Positions 46,863 through 54,499 of a DNA stretch of 64,000 nt are shown in pieces. Positions within the stretch are counted from its first letter, which is position 1. Each line of letters begins with the position of its first letter. The stretch comes from Methylomarinovum tepidoasis. GTDB lineage: Bacteria > Pseudomonadota > Gammaproteobacteria > Methylococcales > Methylothermaceae. The notes beneath the pieces are model-generated. The model was not told where the DNA came from. It ran no database searches and saw only the letters and a program-made list of their open reading frames with translations. The position numbers and the translations under genes are program-made. The stretch lies in assembly GCF_030294985.1 (NCBI RefSeq), contig NZ_AP024718.1, positions 1,875,001 through 1,939,000 on the forward strand, read 5' to 3'.

Positions 46863-48235
46863 GGAATCTCCAGAGTGACCTGGGCGCCGCCGCCGTCCCG
46901 GTTGGCCAGCCGCAGGCGGCCGTCGAGGCTGGCGGCGAAGCGTTTGACCATCAGCAGGCCCAGGCCGGTGCCGCCGTCGCGGCCGCTGGCGAAGGGGCGG
47001 ACCCCATGGGCCAGCAGCGCTTGAGGGAAACCAGGGCCGTCGTCGCTCACCGTCAGCAGCAGGCGTCCTGCTTCGATGTGGGCTTCGATCTGGATGCAGC
47101 CCCGGGTTTTCATGGCCTGGGCGGCGTTGAGCACCAGATTGATGAGCACTTGGCGCAAGCCGGTTTCCGGCAGCTGCACCTGCAGACCAGTGGGGATGCG
47201 CCACTGGAGATCGATGGTGGGAGGCAGTTGATAGCGCAGCAGTTCCAGGGTTTCCTGAACCACCGGGGCCAGCTCGAAGCTGCGCGGCGGTTCCGGTTGA
47301 TGGCGGGCCTGGTCCAGCAGCTGATTGAGGTGGCGATTGATCCGCTCCAGTTCGGCAATGACCAGGTCGAGGCGGCGCCGGGTTTCAGGATCGTCCGTAT
47401 CGCTGCGCAGGTTGTGGAGCGCCAGACGAATGCCGGCCAGGGGGTTGCGCAGCTCGTGGGCCAGACCGGCGGCGACTTCGCCCACCGCCGCCAGGCGCTC
47501 GGCCCGGGCCAGGTCGCGGTTCTGGGCTAGGAGCGTGCCGGCGGCCCGGCGCACCTGGGATTCCAGCTGCTCGGTGCGTTCCCGCCGGGACCGTTCCAGT
47601 TCGGCAAGACGACGGACCATACGGTTGTAATTGTCCAGCAGAGGACGCCAGGGCGAGCTGCTGTCGGGGTTGTCGATGGGTTCGAAGCGGCCGTCGGCCA
47701 GCTGCAGCAGCAGGAGATTCATGCGCCGCAGGGGAAGCAGCAGCCAGCGCCAGGTCAGCAGAGCGCCAAGCGCGAGCAGCCCTGAAAGGACGATCAGACC
47801 GGCGAAGGCGGCCCGGCGTTCCATCTCGGTATCGGCGACGATCTGGGCCAGAAGGCGGCTTTCCCGCTGGTTTTCCCGGCCGAGGAGGGCCTGGAGGCGG
47901 CGGACGGCGCTTTCCAGGCGGGGCGGTGAGGGGTCCTCCAGGGCGCCGAGAATAGGGGGAACCAGATCCGGCCATTCCGGTCCCAGCTGCCGCAGTTGCG
48001 CGCGGATGTCCGCCAGCATCCGGGGATCGGGGCCGTCGAGCAGCATAGCCTGAAGTTGGTGATCGATGACCTGGAGCTGGTTGACCTGGCCGACGGTGGC
48101 CTCGATCCGGTGGATACGTGCCAGGTTTCGGTCGCTGAGGAAAATGAAGGCAGCGATGACCGCTACCACCGCCAAGCTCGCCAGCACGGTGGCGGCAATC
48201 AGGGGCCGGTAGAGCAGTCGTTTAATGGAAGGCAC
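46844..48235 (-). CDS. Sensor histidine kinase of the NtrB/GlrK type
   Basis: The 463-residue membrane kinase has two helices (about 8-30 and 145-170) around a small periplasmic domain. A HAMP-like region and HisKA follow, with phosphohistidine in GLAHELRNPLAG, and a complete HATPase_c part (NLVLNAAQA, DDGPGFP, GTGLGL). It begins at GTG 48235, 20 bases after the PhnA/YjdM stop, and overlaps its response regulator by 19 bases. The periplasmic sensor region is not recognised, so the signal is unknown. Confidence 0.88.
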   Translation of the reverse strand: MPSIKRLLYRPLIAATVLASLAVVAVIAAFIFLSDRNLARIHRIEATVGQVNQLQVIDHQLQAMLLDGPDPRMLADIRAQLRQLGPEWPDLVPPILGALEDPSPPRLESAVRRLQALLGRENQRESRLLAQIVADTEMERRAAFAGLIVLSGLLALGALLTWRWLLLPLRRMNLLLLQLADGRFEPIDNPDSSSPWRPLLDNYNRMVRRLAELERSRRERTEQLESQVRRAAGTLLAQNRDLARAERLAAVGEVAAGLAHELRNPLAGIRLALHNLRSDTDDPETRRRLDLVIAELERINRHLNQLLDQARHQPEPPRSFELAPVVQETLELLRYQLPPTIDLQWRIPTGLQVQLPETGLRQVLINLVLNAAQAMKTRGCIQIEAHIEAGRLLLTVSDDGPGFPQALLAHGVRPFASGRDGGTGLGLLMVKRFAASLDGRLRLANRDGGGAQVTLEIPCAPPC

Positions 48236-48255
48236 CGGGTGACGGCTACCGGGGT

Positions 48256-48597
48256 TCAGGCCTTTTTGACGAATTCCGACTTCAGTTTCATAGCGCCGAT
48301 ACCGGGGATTTTGCAGTCGATGTTGTGATCCCCTTCCACCAGACGGATGTTCTTGACTTTGGTGCCGACCTTGACCACCGCCGAGGCGCCCTTGACCTTG
48401 AGGTCCTTGATGACGGTGACGCTGTCGCCGTCGTGCAGGACGTTGCCATGGGCGTCGGTGACGGTCAAGGTATCTTCGGCGGTTTTGCCCGCTTCGTCCT
48501 GCCCCCATTCGTGGCCGCATTCGGGACAGACGTACAAGTGGCCGTCTTCATAGGTGTATTGGGACTGGCACTGGGGGCAGGGGGGCAGGGCGCTCAT
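48256..48597 (-). CDS. PhnA/YjdM family zinc-ribbon protein
   Basis: The 113-residue protein has an N-terminal zinc ribbon (CPQC and CPECGHEW) and a beta-rich C-terminal domain containing [16 protein letters not shown]. The PhnA/YjdM family was linked to alkylphosphonates by name, but its function is not established. It sits within the SulP-Hyf-kinase run: 11 bases after the DUF2490 gene and 20 before the kinase. No phosphonate lyase genes occur nearby, so the name should not imply phosphonate use. Confidence 0.88.
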   Translation of the reverse strand: MSALPPCPQCQSQYTYEDGHLYVCPECGHEWGQDEAGKTAEDTLTVTDAHGNVLHDGDSVTVIKDLKVKGASAVVKVGTKVKNIRLVEGDHNIDCKIPGIGAMKLKSEFVKKA

Positions 48598-48608
48598 GCA
48601 AACCTCGC

Positions 48609-49313
48609 TTAAAGATGAAAACCGATATTGACGAAGAGGATATGGTTCAATTGGCTGGTCTTGGACGTGCCCTTGCGCACGAACTGGTTCATATAACCGA
48701 CGGTCAGTTTGGTCTTGTCTGCCAGGGGAATGTCGAAACCGGCGAAGGCACGGTTTTCGGCGAAGCCGTCGCTGCGCCAAGCACTGGAGTTAAGGTACCA
48801 CATCACCTCGTCATTGAGGATGAAGCCCACCTGCTCCCATCCTGGCACCGGATGGCTCCACTGCGCCAGTTCGCGGACGCGCAACCCCATGTCGTTGGAG
48901 TCGAGCTTGTCGTTGACCCGCTGTTCCAAGCGGGTGCGGGTGGTCAGCCGGCCCCAGTCGGCCATCCTGGAATGCCAGCCGATCTCCTCGTAGGCGCGGT
49001 TTTCGTTGAAATGGTCGAGCCAGTCGCGGGTGTAGCCCAGGCCGAGGTGGAGCTGGTCGTTGACGTGGTAATTGAACTGGATGAACAGCAGGTTCTCGGT
49101 CAGCTTGTTGGCCTTACCGGCAAACAGAGGCTGAGGGGTATGACTGAGACGGGCCTGGTTGAGGAAGCTCCAGCTGAACTTCTCCAATTTGGGGGACAAC
49201 GCGCTCAGACCGCCCTGAAGTGAGAAGCCGTACCAGCCAAAGAAGGCATTGTCGGCAGCCAGTGCCGGCAGGGCGGCCAGACCGAGCAGGATCGCTCCCA
49301 GTGATTTTCTCAT
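48609..49313 (-). CDS. DUF2490-family outer-membrane protein
   Basis: The 234-residue protein has a signal peptide ending at ALAADNAF and alternating beta strands. Aromatic caps (for example [21 protein letters not shown], in two parts, and TVGYMNQFV) and a terminal hydrophobic residue (NIGFHL) fit an outer-membrane barrel of the DUF2490 family. Its ATG overlaps the hyfI stop (ATGA), so it is co-translated with the Hyf-like complex. Function unknown; a role in passage of the transported ion or in envelope coupling is guesswork. Confidence 0.82.
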   Translation of the reverse strand: MRKSLGAILLGLAALPALAADNAFFGWYGFSLQGGLSALSPKLEKFSWSFLNQARLSHTPQPLFAGKANKLTENLLFIQFNYHVNDQLHLGLGYTRDWLDHFNENRAYEEIGWHSRMADWGRLTTRTRLEQRVNDKLDSNDMGLRVRELAQWSHPVPGWEQVGFILNDEVMWYLNSSAWRSDGFAENRAFAGFDIPLADKTKLTVGYMNQFVRKGTSKTSQLNHILFVNIGFHL

Positions 49314-49837
49314 TTCTTTTTTCTCACTTTTCCGAGTGCTTCCAGAATTCCCGCCAACAGCACCGCCGGTGACGGCGGACAGCCGGGAATTTTAACATCC
49401 ACCGGAATGACGTTTTCCACCGCACCGCAGCTGACGTAGGATATGCCAAACTCGCCGCCGCACACGGCGCAGTCGCCGCAGGCGATCACCCACTTGGGAT
49501 CGGGGGTGGCCTCATAGGTGCGGATGAGGGCCGCCTCCATGTTACGGGACACCGGTCCTGTCACCAGCAGCACGTCGGCGTGGCGCGGCGAGGCGACGAA
49601 ATGTACCCCGAAGCGTTCGACGTCGTAATAGACGTTGTTCAGGGCGTGGATTTCCAGCTCGCAGCCGTTGCAGGAGCCGGCATCCACCTCGCGGATCGCC
49701 AGGCTGCCGGCGAAATCCCGGTCCACCCGCCGCTTGACCTCCGCCCCCAGGCGTTCCACGTCGGGATCGCGGACAATCTTGCGCACCGGTTCGGTCTTGA
49801 TCCCGGTCTTGAGCATTTTGAGATATTGGCGCAGCAT
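49310..49837 (-). CDS. hyfI: HyfI/NuoB-like Fe-S small subunit
   Basis: The 175-residue subunit corresponds to HyfI/HycG/NuoB. The 4Fe-4S-binding pattern is complete: CNGC at 56-59, GDCAVCGG around 121-128, and PGCPPSP at 151-157. It should carry the electron-transfer cluster next to the large subunit. It starts nine bases after the hyfG stop and is coupled to the downstream DUF2490 gene. The retained Fe-S pattern contrasts with the altered large subunit. Confidence 0.9.
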   Translation of the reverse strand: MLRQYLKMLKTGIKTEPVRKIVRDPDVERLGAEVKRRVDRDFAGSLAIREVDAGSCNGCELEIHALNNVYYDVERFGVHFVASPRHADVLLVTGPVSRNMEAALIRTYEATPDPKWVIACGDCAVCGGEFGISYVSCGAVENVIPVDVKIPGCPPSPAVLLAGILEALGKVRKKK

Positions 49838-49846
49838 GGCAGTCTC

Positions 49847-51415
49847 CTATAAATCCACCCCGGAATACGAGCCGTTGACCGACTTGTTGCACACCGGGAA
49901 GTCCGGGACGATGTTCTCCAGCACGATGCGTTCCAGGGCTGGCCAGTTGAGCCAGCTGGGATCGCGGGGAAAGAAACGGTCGATGCGGCCGTCGTCGCCG
50001 AAGCGTACGTAGGTGACGATTTCGCCGCGCCAGCCTTCGACGATCCCCAACCCCTCGGCGCCGGCCGGTGGGGGCGGCAGTTCGGTGCGGATGTCGCTTT
50101 CGGGAAGCCGTCCCAGCAGCACCCGCAGCAGCCGCAGGGAAACGCAGATTTCCTTGTAGCGCACCCAGAAGCGCGAGGCCACGTCGCCGGCCTCCTCCAC
50201 CACGCCTTTGACCGTGAGCTGGTCGTAGGGAGGATAGGGGGCGTCGCGGCGGGCGTCGAAGCCCTGGCCGGCGCAGCGGCCCACGTATCCCAGGCAGCCG
50301 AAGGCGGCGGCGGTTTTCACCGTCAACCGGCCGGTGGTGTAAAGGCGGTCGCCCAGGGTGGTGTTGCGGTCGCAGATGTCGATCAGCGTGTCCAGCTCCC
50401 TTCCCAAGCGGTTCAGTTCGGCATCCAGGCGGTCGGTGGCGGCCTTGTCGAGATCGACGTTGACCCCGCCGGGAACGATGCGGTCCATCAGCAGGCGGTG
50501 GCCGAACAGCGCCCGCTGGGTGCGCAGCCAGTCCTCCCGCAGACGACCGAACTGGTAGTGGGCGAAGGCGAAGGCGACGTCGTTGCAGATCGCCCCCAGG
50601 TCCCCCAGGTGGTTGGCGATGCGCTCGCGCTCGGCCAGGATCGCCCTCAGGAAGGTGGCCCGCTCCGGCGCTTCGACGCCGCAGGCCCGTTCCATGGCCA
50701 GACAGGCGGCCCAGGCGTGGCCCACGGTGGTATCGCCGGAAACCCGTCCCGCCAGCCGCGCCAGGCCTTCCGCGTCGCGGCCTTCGGCGATCTTCTCGAT
50801 GCCCTTGTGGACGTAGCCCAGCCGTTCCTCCAGATTGAGGATGGTCTCGCCCACCGCCTGGAAGCGGAAGTGGCCCGGTTCGATGATGCCGGCGTGCACC
50901 GGTCCGACGGGGATTTCATAGACGCCGGCTCCCTGGGCGGCGACGAAGGGATAATCGTGGTCCGGCGGCGTCGTCTCCGGCGGCTCGCCACCGACGGGGA
51001 AGTCCTTGCGCAGCGGATGTTCGGTTTCGTTCCAGGCATGGTGCCGGGTCCAGCGCCGCCCGTCGCCGCCTTCGAAGTCGATGCCGAGCAGATCGCGGGT
51101 GTGGCGCTCGCTGCGGTCTGCGGCCGGATAATGAAGCGCCTGCGACGGCAGCACCGGGTTTTCGGCAGGCACCTCGGCGCGCAGCAGCAGATAACGGCCT
51201 TCCCTTTCCAGCAGGGCGTTGATCTGCAGGCGCTCGCCCAGATCCTCGCCCCAGCCGGCGCTCCAGCGCCAGCCCCGGATTTTGGCCAGTTCCGCGGCCC
51301 GCTCCCAGGCGATCGCTGGAATCCGCCATACCGAGGCCGGCGTCAGGGAACCGGTCTCGGTGGTTTCGATGCCTGCGGCATTCAGGGCGCTCAGGTATTC
51401 GCTCAAAACGGTCAT
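49847..51415 (-). CDS. hyfG: HyfG-like large subunit lacking [NiFe] ligands
   Basis: The 522-residue protein combines a NuoC-like N-terminal domain (about 1-150) with a NuoD/hydrogenase-large-like domain starting at VGPVHAGIIEPGHFRF near 170. In real group 4 hydrogenases a CGxC pair occurs in RVCGICxxxH; here that segment reads RVSGDTTVGH (224-233). The C-terminal DPCxxC pair is also gone; the end reads VCNKSVNGSYSGVDL. It therefore cannot bind the NiFe site and is not expected to make or use H2, resembling complex I NuoCD in this respect. The start overlaps the hyfF stop by four bases. Confidence 0.88.
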   Translation of the reverse strand: MTVLSEYLSALNAAGIETTETGSLTPASVWRIPAIAWERAAELAKIRGWRWSAGWGEDLGERLQINALLEREGRYLLLRAEVPAENPVLPSQALHYPAADRSERHTRDLLGIDFEGGDGRRWTRHHAWNETEHPLRKDFPVGGEPPETTPPDHDYPFVAAQGAGVYEIPVGPVHAGIIEPGHFRFQAVGETILNLEERLGYVHKGIEKIAEGRDAEGLARLAGRVSGDTTVGHAWAACLAMERACGVEAPERATFLRAILAERERIANHLGDLGAICNDVAFAFAHYQFGRLREDWLRTQRALFGHRLLMDRIVPGGVNVDLDKAATDRLDAELNRLGRELDTLIDICDRNTTLGDRLYTTGRLTVKTAAAFGCLGYVGRCAGQGFDARRDAPYPPYDQLTVKGVVEEAGDVASRFWVRYKEICVSLRLLRVLLGRLPESDIRTELPPPPAGAEGLGIVEGWRGEIVTYVRFGDDGRIDRFFPRDPSWLNWPALERIVLENIVPDFPVCNKSVNGSYSGVDL

Positions 51416-52878
51416 TGCGGCATCCCTCCACTGATCAGTTGCGCGGCCTGGTCGAACCAGTCCGCCAGCACGCCGGGAATCGTCAGCCCCAGCAGCAGCA
51501 CCAGCCCCAAGTGGACGAACACCGGCATCATGTTGGCGGCCACCGGCTGCTGCCCTTCGGGTCTGCGGCCGAAGACGATGGGCTGAATATGGCGGAACAG
51601 GCCGCCGAAGGCGATCGCCAGCCCCAGCAGCAGCGGCAGGGTCAACCACGGATAGCTTTCCATGGTGGCCACCAGCACCAGGAATTCACTGACGAACACC
51701 CCAAAGGGCGGGAAGCCGGCGATGGCCAGGGTGCCCACCAGCAGCCCCCAGCCCACCTGGGGCTGGGTGGCGATCAGGCCGCGGATCTTGTCCATGCGCT
51801 GGGTGCCGGCGATCTGGGCTGCATGCCCCACGGTGACGAAAATCGCCGACTTGGTCAGCGAATGCACCGTCATGTGCATCAGAGCGGCGAAGGTAGCCAA
51901 GGGGGTGCCGATGCCGAAAGCGAAAGTCATGGTGCCCATGTGCTCGATGGAGGAGTAGCTGAACAGGCGCTTGATGTCGCGCTGGCGGTGGAGGAACAGC
52001 ACCGCCACCAGGAACGACACCAGCCCGAAGCCCATCATCAGATAGCCAGGCAGCGGCCCCGGCACCGCCTGGGTGACGATCATCTTGCTGCGGACGATGG
52101 CGTAGAGGGCGTCGTTGAGCAGCAGGCCGGAGAGGATCGCCGACATCGGCGTCGGACCTTCCGAGTGGGCGTCCGGCAGCCAACTGTGCATGGGCACCAG
52201 CCCCACCTTGGTGCCGTAGCCGACGAGCAGGAACACGAAGGCGATCTTCAGCACCGCGGGATCGAACTCGCCGGCGTGGGTGTAGAGGGTGGCCCACTCC
52301 AGCGCGGCCTCGCCCGCGCCCAGCACCTGGGTGGCGGCGTAGTACAGCAGGATGGTGCCGAACAGGGCCTGGGCGATGCCGACGCCGCAGAGGATGAAGT
52401 ACTTCCAGGCCGCCTCGACGCTCTCCGGGGTGCGGTACAGGCTCACCAGCAGCACCGTGGCCAGGGTCGCCCCTTCCATCGCCACCCACAGGATCCCCAT
52501 GTTGTTGGTCACCAGGATCAGGTACATGGCGAGCATGAAGCCCTGGTACATGGAATAGTAAAGGCGCAGCCGGCGGGGATTGAGGCGGCCGATTTCCTTT
52601 TCGTGTTCCATGTAAGGGCCGGAAAAGATGCCGGTGGTCAGCCCCACCAGGGCGGTGAGGGCGATGAGATAGACGTTGAAGGCGTCCACCAGCCAGTATC
52701 TGTCGTCGGAGATCAGGGTGCCGGCGCGCAGCACGATCAGCGCCAGCACCAGGGCCGCCGCCAGAGTGGCGGCGTTGAGCCAGTTGTTGAGGCGGCCGGC
52801 CCAGGGTTTGTGTCCGTTCAGGGCCAGCAGCGCCATCCCTGCCAGTGGGATCGTCAGCAGCAGATACAGGGCGATCAT
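51412..52878 (-). CDS. hyfF: HyfF/NuoN-like antiporter subunit
   Basis: The 488-residue membrane protein has about 13-14 helices and the antiporter-type motifs of NuoL/M/N and HyfF: the helix-5 glutamate in LWVAMEGATLATVL, the lysine-bearing KVGLVPMHSWLPDAHSEGP, and later ALMHMTVHSLTKSAIF. It should form one proton- or sodium-channel unit. Coupled to both neighbours by four-base overlaps. Confidence 0.92.
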   Translation of the reverse strand: MIALYLLLTIPLAGMALLALNGHKPWAGRLNNWLNAATLAAALVLALIVLRAGTLISDDRYWLVDAFNVYLIALTALVGLTTGIFSGPYMEHEKEIGRLNPRRLRLYYSMYQGFMLAMYLILVTNNMGILWVAMEGATLATVLLVSLYRTPESVEAAWKYFILCGVGIAQALFGTILLYYAATQVLGAGEAALEWATLYTHAGEFDPAVLKIAFVFLLVGYGTKVGLVPMHSWLPDAHSEGPTPMSAILSGLLLNDALYAIVRSKMIVTQAVPGPLPGYLMMGFGLVSFLVAVLFLHRQRDIKRLFSYSSIEHMGTMTFAFGIGTPLATFAALMHMTVHSLTKSAIFVTVGHAAQIAGTQRMDKIRGLIATQPQVGWGLLVGTLAIAGFPPFGVFVSEFLVLVATMESYPWLTLPLLLGLAIAFGGLFRHIQPIVFGRRPEGQQPVAANMMPVFVHLGLVLLLGLTIPGVLADWFDQAAQLISGGMPQ

Positions 52879-53558
52879 GATTCGCTTTCCTCGCTTTCGG
52901 TCAGGCGGCTCAAGGCGTCCACGTCCAGAGAATCGATGCTTTCTCGAATCTGGAAGAAGAACACCCCGAAGATCACTGCCGCCACCATCACGTCGAAGGC
53001 CACCCCTAGTTCCACCACCATCGGCATTCCATGGGTCGAGACCACGGCGGAGAAGAACAGGGCGTTCTCCATCGCCATGAAGCCGACCACCTGGCTGATG
53101 GCCTGGCGGTGGGAGATCATCAGCAGCATCCCCAGCAGCAACGTGGCGGTGCTGGCGGCGATGATGTTGCGGGTCTCCAGTTCCGACAGCTGCACCACCG
53201 GCAGGGTGATCCAGTAGCTGAACACCACCAGGGAGGCGGCGCCCAAAAGCAGCTGCAGGGGGCGCCGCACCTCGTCGGTGGCGCGGTGCAGCCCCATGCG
53301 CAGGATGAGCCAGTGGAGCAACAGGGGGATCAGGATCACCTTCAACCCCAGGGTCAGGGTCGCCGACACCAGCAGGTGGGGCGAATTCTGGACGATGGCC
53401 ACCAGCGCCGTGGTGCCGGTCAGCAGCAGGCCCTGGAGGGCGAACAGGTTGACTAGAGTAGTGACCCGGCTCTGGGCCAGCATCACGAAGGAGGTGAACA
53501 GCACCAGGGCGGCGAGCAGGAACACCGCCTGGCCGTAGAGGGATTCGAGGGTTGCCAT
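52875..53558 (-). CDS. hyfE: HyfE-like membrane subunit
   Basis: The 227-residue protein has about six helices and resembles HyfE, whose C-terminal half corresponds to NuoK. Features include the acidic helix SELETRNIIAASTATLLLGM and the end MAMENALFFSAV, then VVELGVAFDVMVAAVIFGV. I start at MATLESLYG (53558), which shares one base with the hyfC stop. Confidence 0.88.
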   Translation of the reverse strand: MATLESLYGQAVFLLAALVLFTSFVMLAQSRVTTLVNLFALQGLLLTGTTALVAIVQNSPHLLVSATLTLGLKVILIPLLLHWLILRMGLHRATDEVRRPLQLLLGAASLVVFSYWITLPVVQLSELETRNIIAASTATLLLGMLLMISHRQAISQVVGFMAMENALFFSAVVSTHGMPMVVELGVAFDVMVAAVIFGVFFFQIRESIDSLDVDALSRLTESEESES

Positions 53559-54499
53559 CAGCCGACCTCCAGAATCACGTGGGTGAGCATCCCCAACAGC
53601 CCCAGCAGATAGGCGAAGCCGAGGAAGTGGGGGGCGCGGAACAGCCGCATCTTGGCCAGCACCGCCTCGGCCAGCACCAATACCAGGGCCAGCAGCGCCA
53701 GCTTGACCGCCACCGCCACCAGCCCCCAGCCCAGGGCCGCCGGCGCGAAGGACTCGGCCAGCCCCCAGGGCAGGAAAATATTGACCAGCAGCACTGCGTA
53801 GATGGCCATGCGGATCTGCGCCGCCCATTCGATCAGGGCTAGGTGGTGGCCACTGTATTCCAGGATCATGGCCTCGTGGATCATGGTCAGCTCCAGGTGG
53901 GTGGCGGGGTTGTCCACCGGGATGCGGCCGGTTTCGGCCACCGCCACCAAGGCCAGGGCCAGGGCTGCGAACACGAACGAGGGCCGGATGGTGACCGGCT
54001 CCTGGAGCAGGGTGTGGATGGCGGCGGCCAGGTTGGTGGTGGACATGGACACCGCCAGGGTGAACACCGCCATCAGCATCGCCGGTTCCGCCAGGGAGGC
54101 GACGGTCATCTCCCGCGACGAACCTATGCCGCCGAAGGCGGTGCCGATGTCCAGTCCCGCCAGGGCTTGGAAAAAGCGCGCCAAGCCGAAGAAGCCCACC
54201 AGGACGATGATGTCGGCCATGCGGGCGCTGGGCACGTCCACCGCCACCAGCGGCACGATGGCCGCTGCGAGCACGGCCACCGCGAAGATGATGTAGGGAG
54301 CGGTATGGAACACCCAGGAGGCGTTTTCCGCCACCACCGTCTCCTTGCGCAGCAGCTTGAACAAGTCCCGGTAGGGCTGCAGGATCGAAGGCGCCCTGCG
54401 GTTCTGGCTCCAGCACTTGAGTTTCTTGATCCAGCCCGACAGCAGGGGAGCGGCGGCCACGAACAGGATCACTTGCAACAGGTTGATTAACCAGGCCAT
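53558..54499 (-). CDS. hyfC: HyfC/NuoH-like membrane subunit
   Basis: The 313-residue protein matches the NuoH-like HyfC: ILQPYRDLFKLLRKE near 40, ETGRIPVDNPATHLELTMIHEAM near 200 (in two conserved parts), and about eight helices. In complex I-like enzymes this subunit links the Fe-S arm to the antiporter units. I start at MAWLINLLQ (54499), sharing one base with the hyfB stop. Confidence 0.92.
   Translation of the reverse strand: MAWLINLLQVILFVAAAPLLSGWIKKLKCWSQNRRAPSILQPYRDLFKLLRKETVVAENASWVFHTAPYIIFAVAVLAAAIVPLVAVDVPSARMADIIVLVGFFGLARFFQALAGLDIGTAFGGIGSSREMTVASLAEPAMLMAVFTLAVSMSTTNLAAAIHTLLQEPVTIRPSFVFAALALALVAVAETGRIPVDNPATHLELTMIHEAMILEYSGHHLALIEWAAQIRMAIYAVLLVNIFLPWGLAESFAPAALGWGLVAVAVKLALLALVLVLAEAVLAKMRLFRAPHFLGFAYLLGLLGMLTHVILEVG

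Noticed and set aside
48256-48597. Phosphonoacetate hydrolase or phosphonate-use gene
   Set aside because: The PhnA name of this family is historical, and there are no other phosphonate genes nearby.
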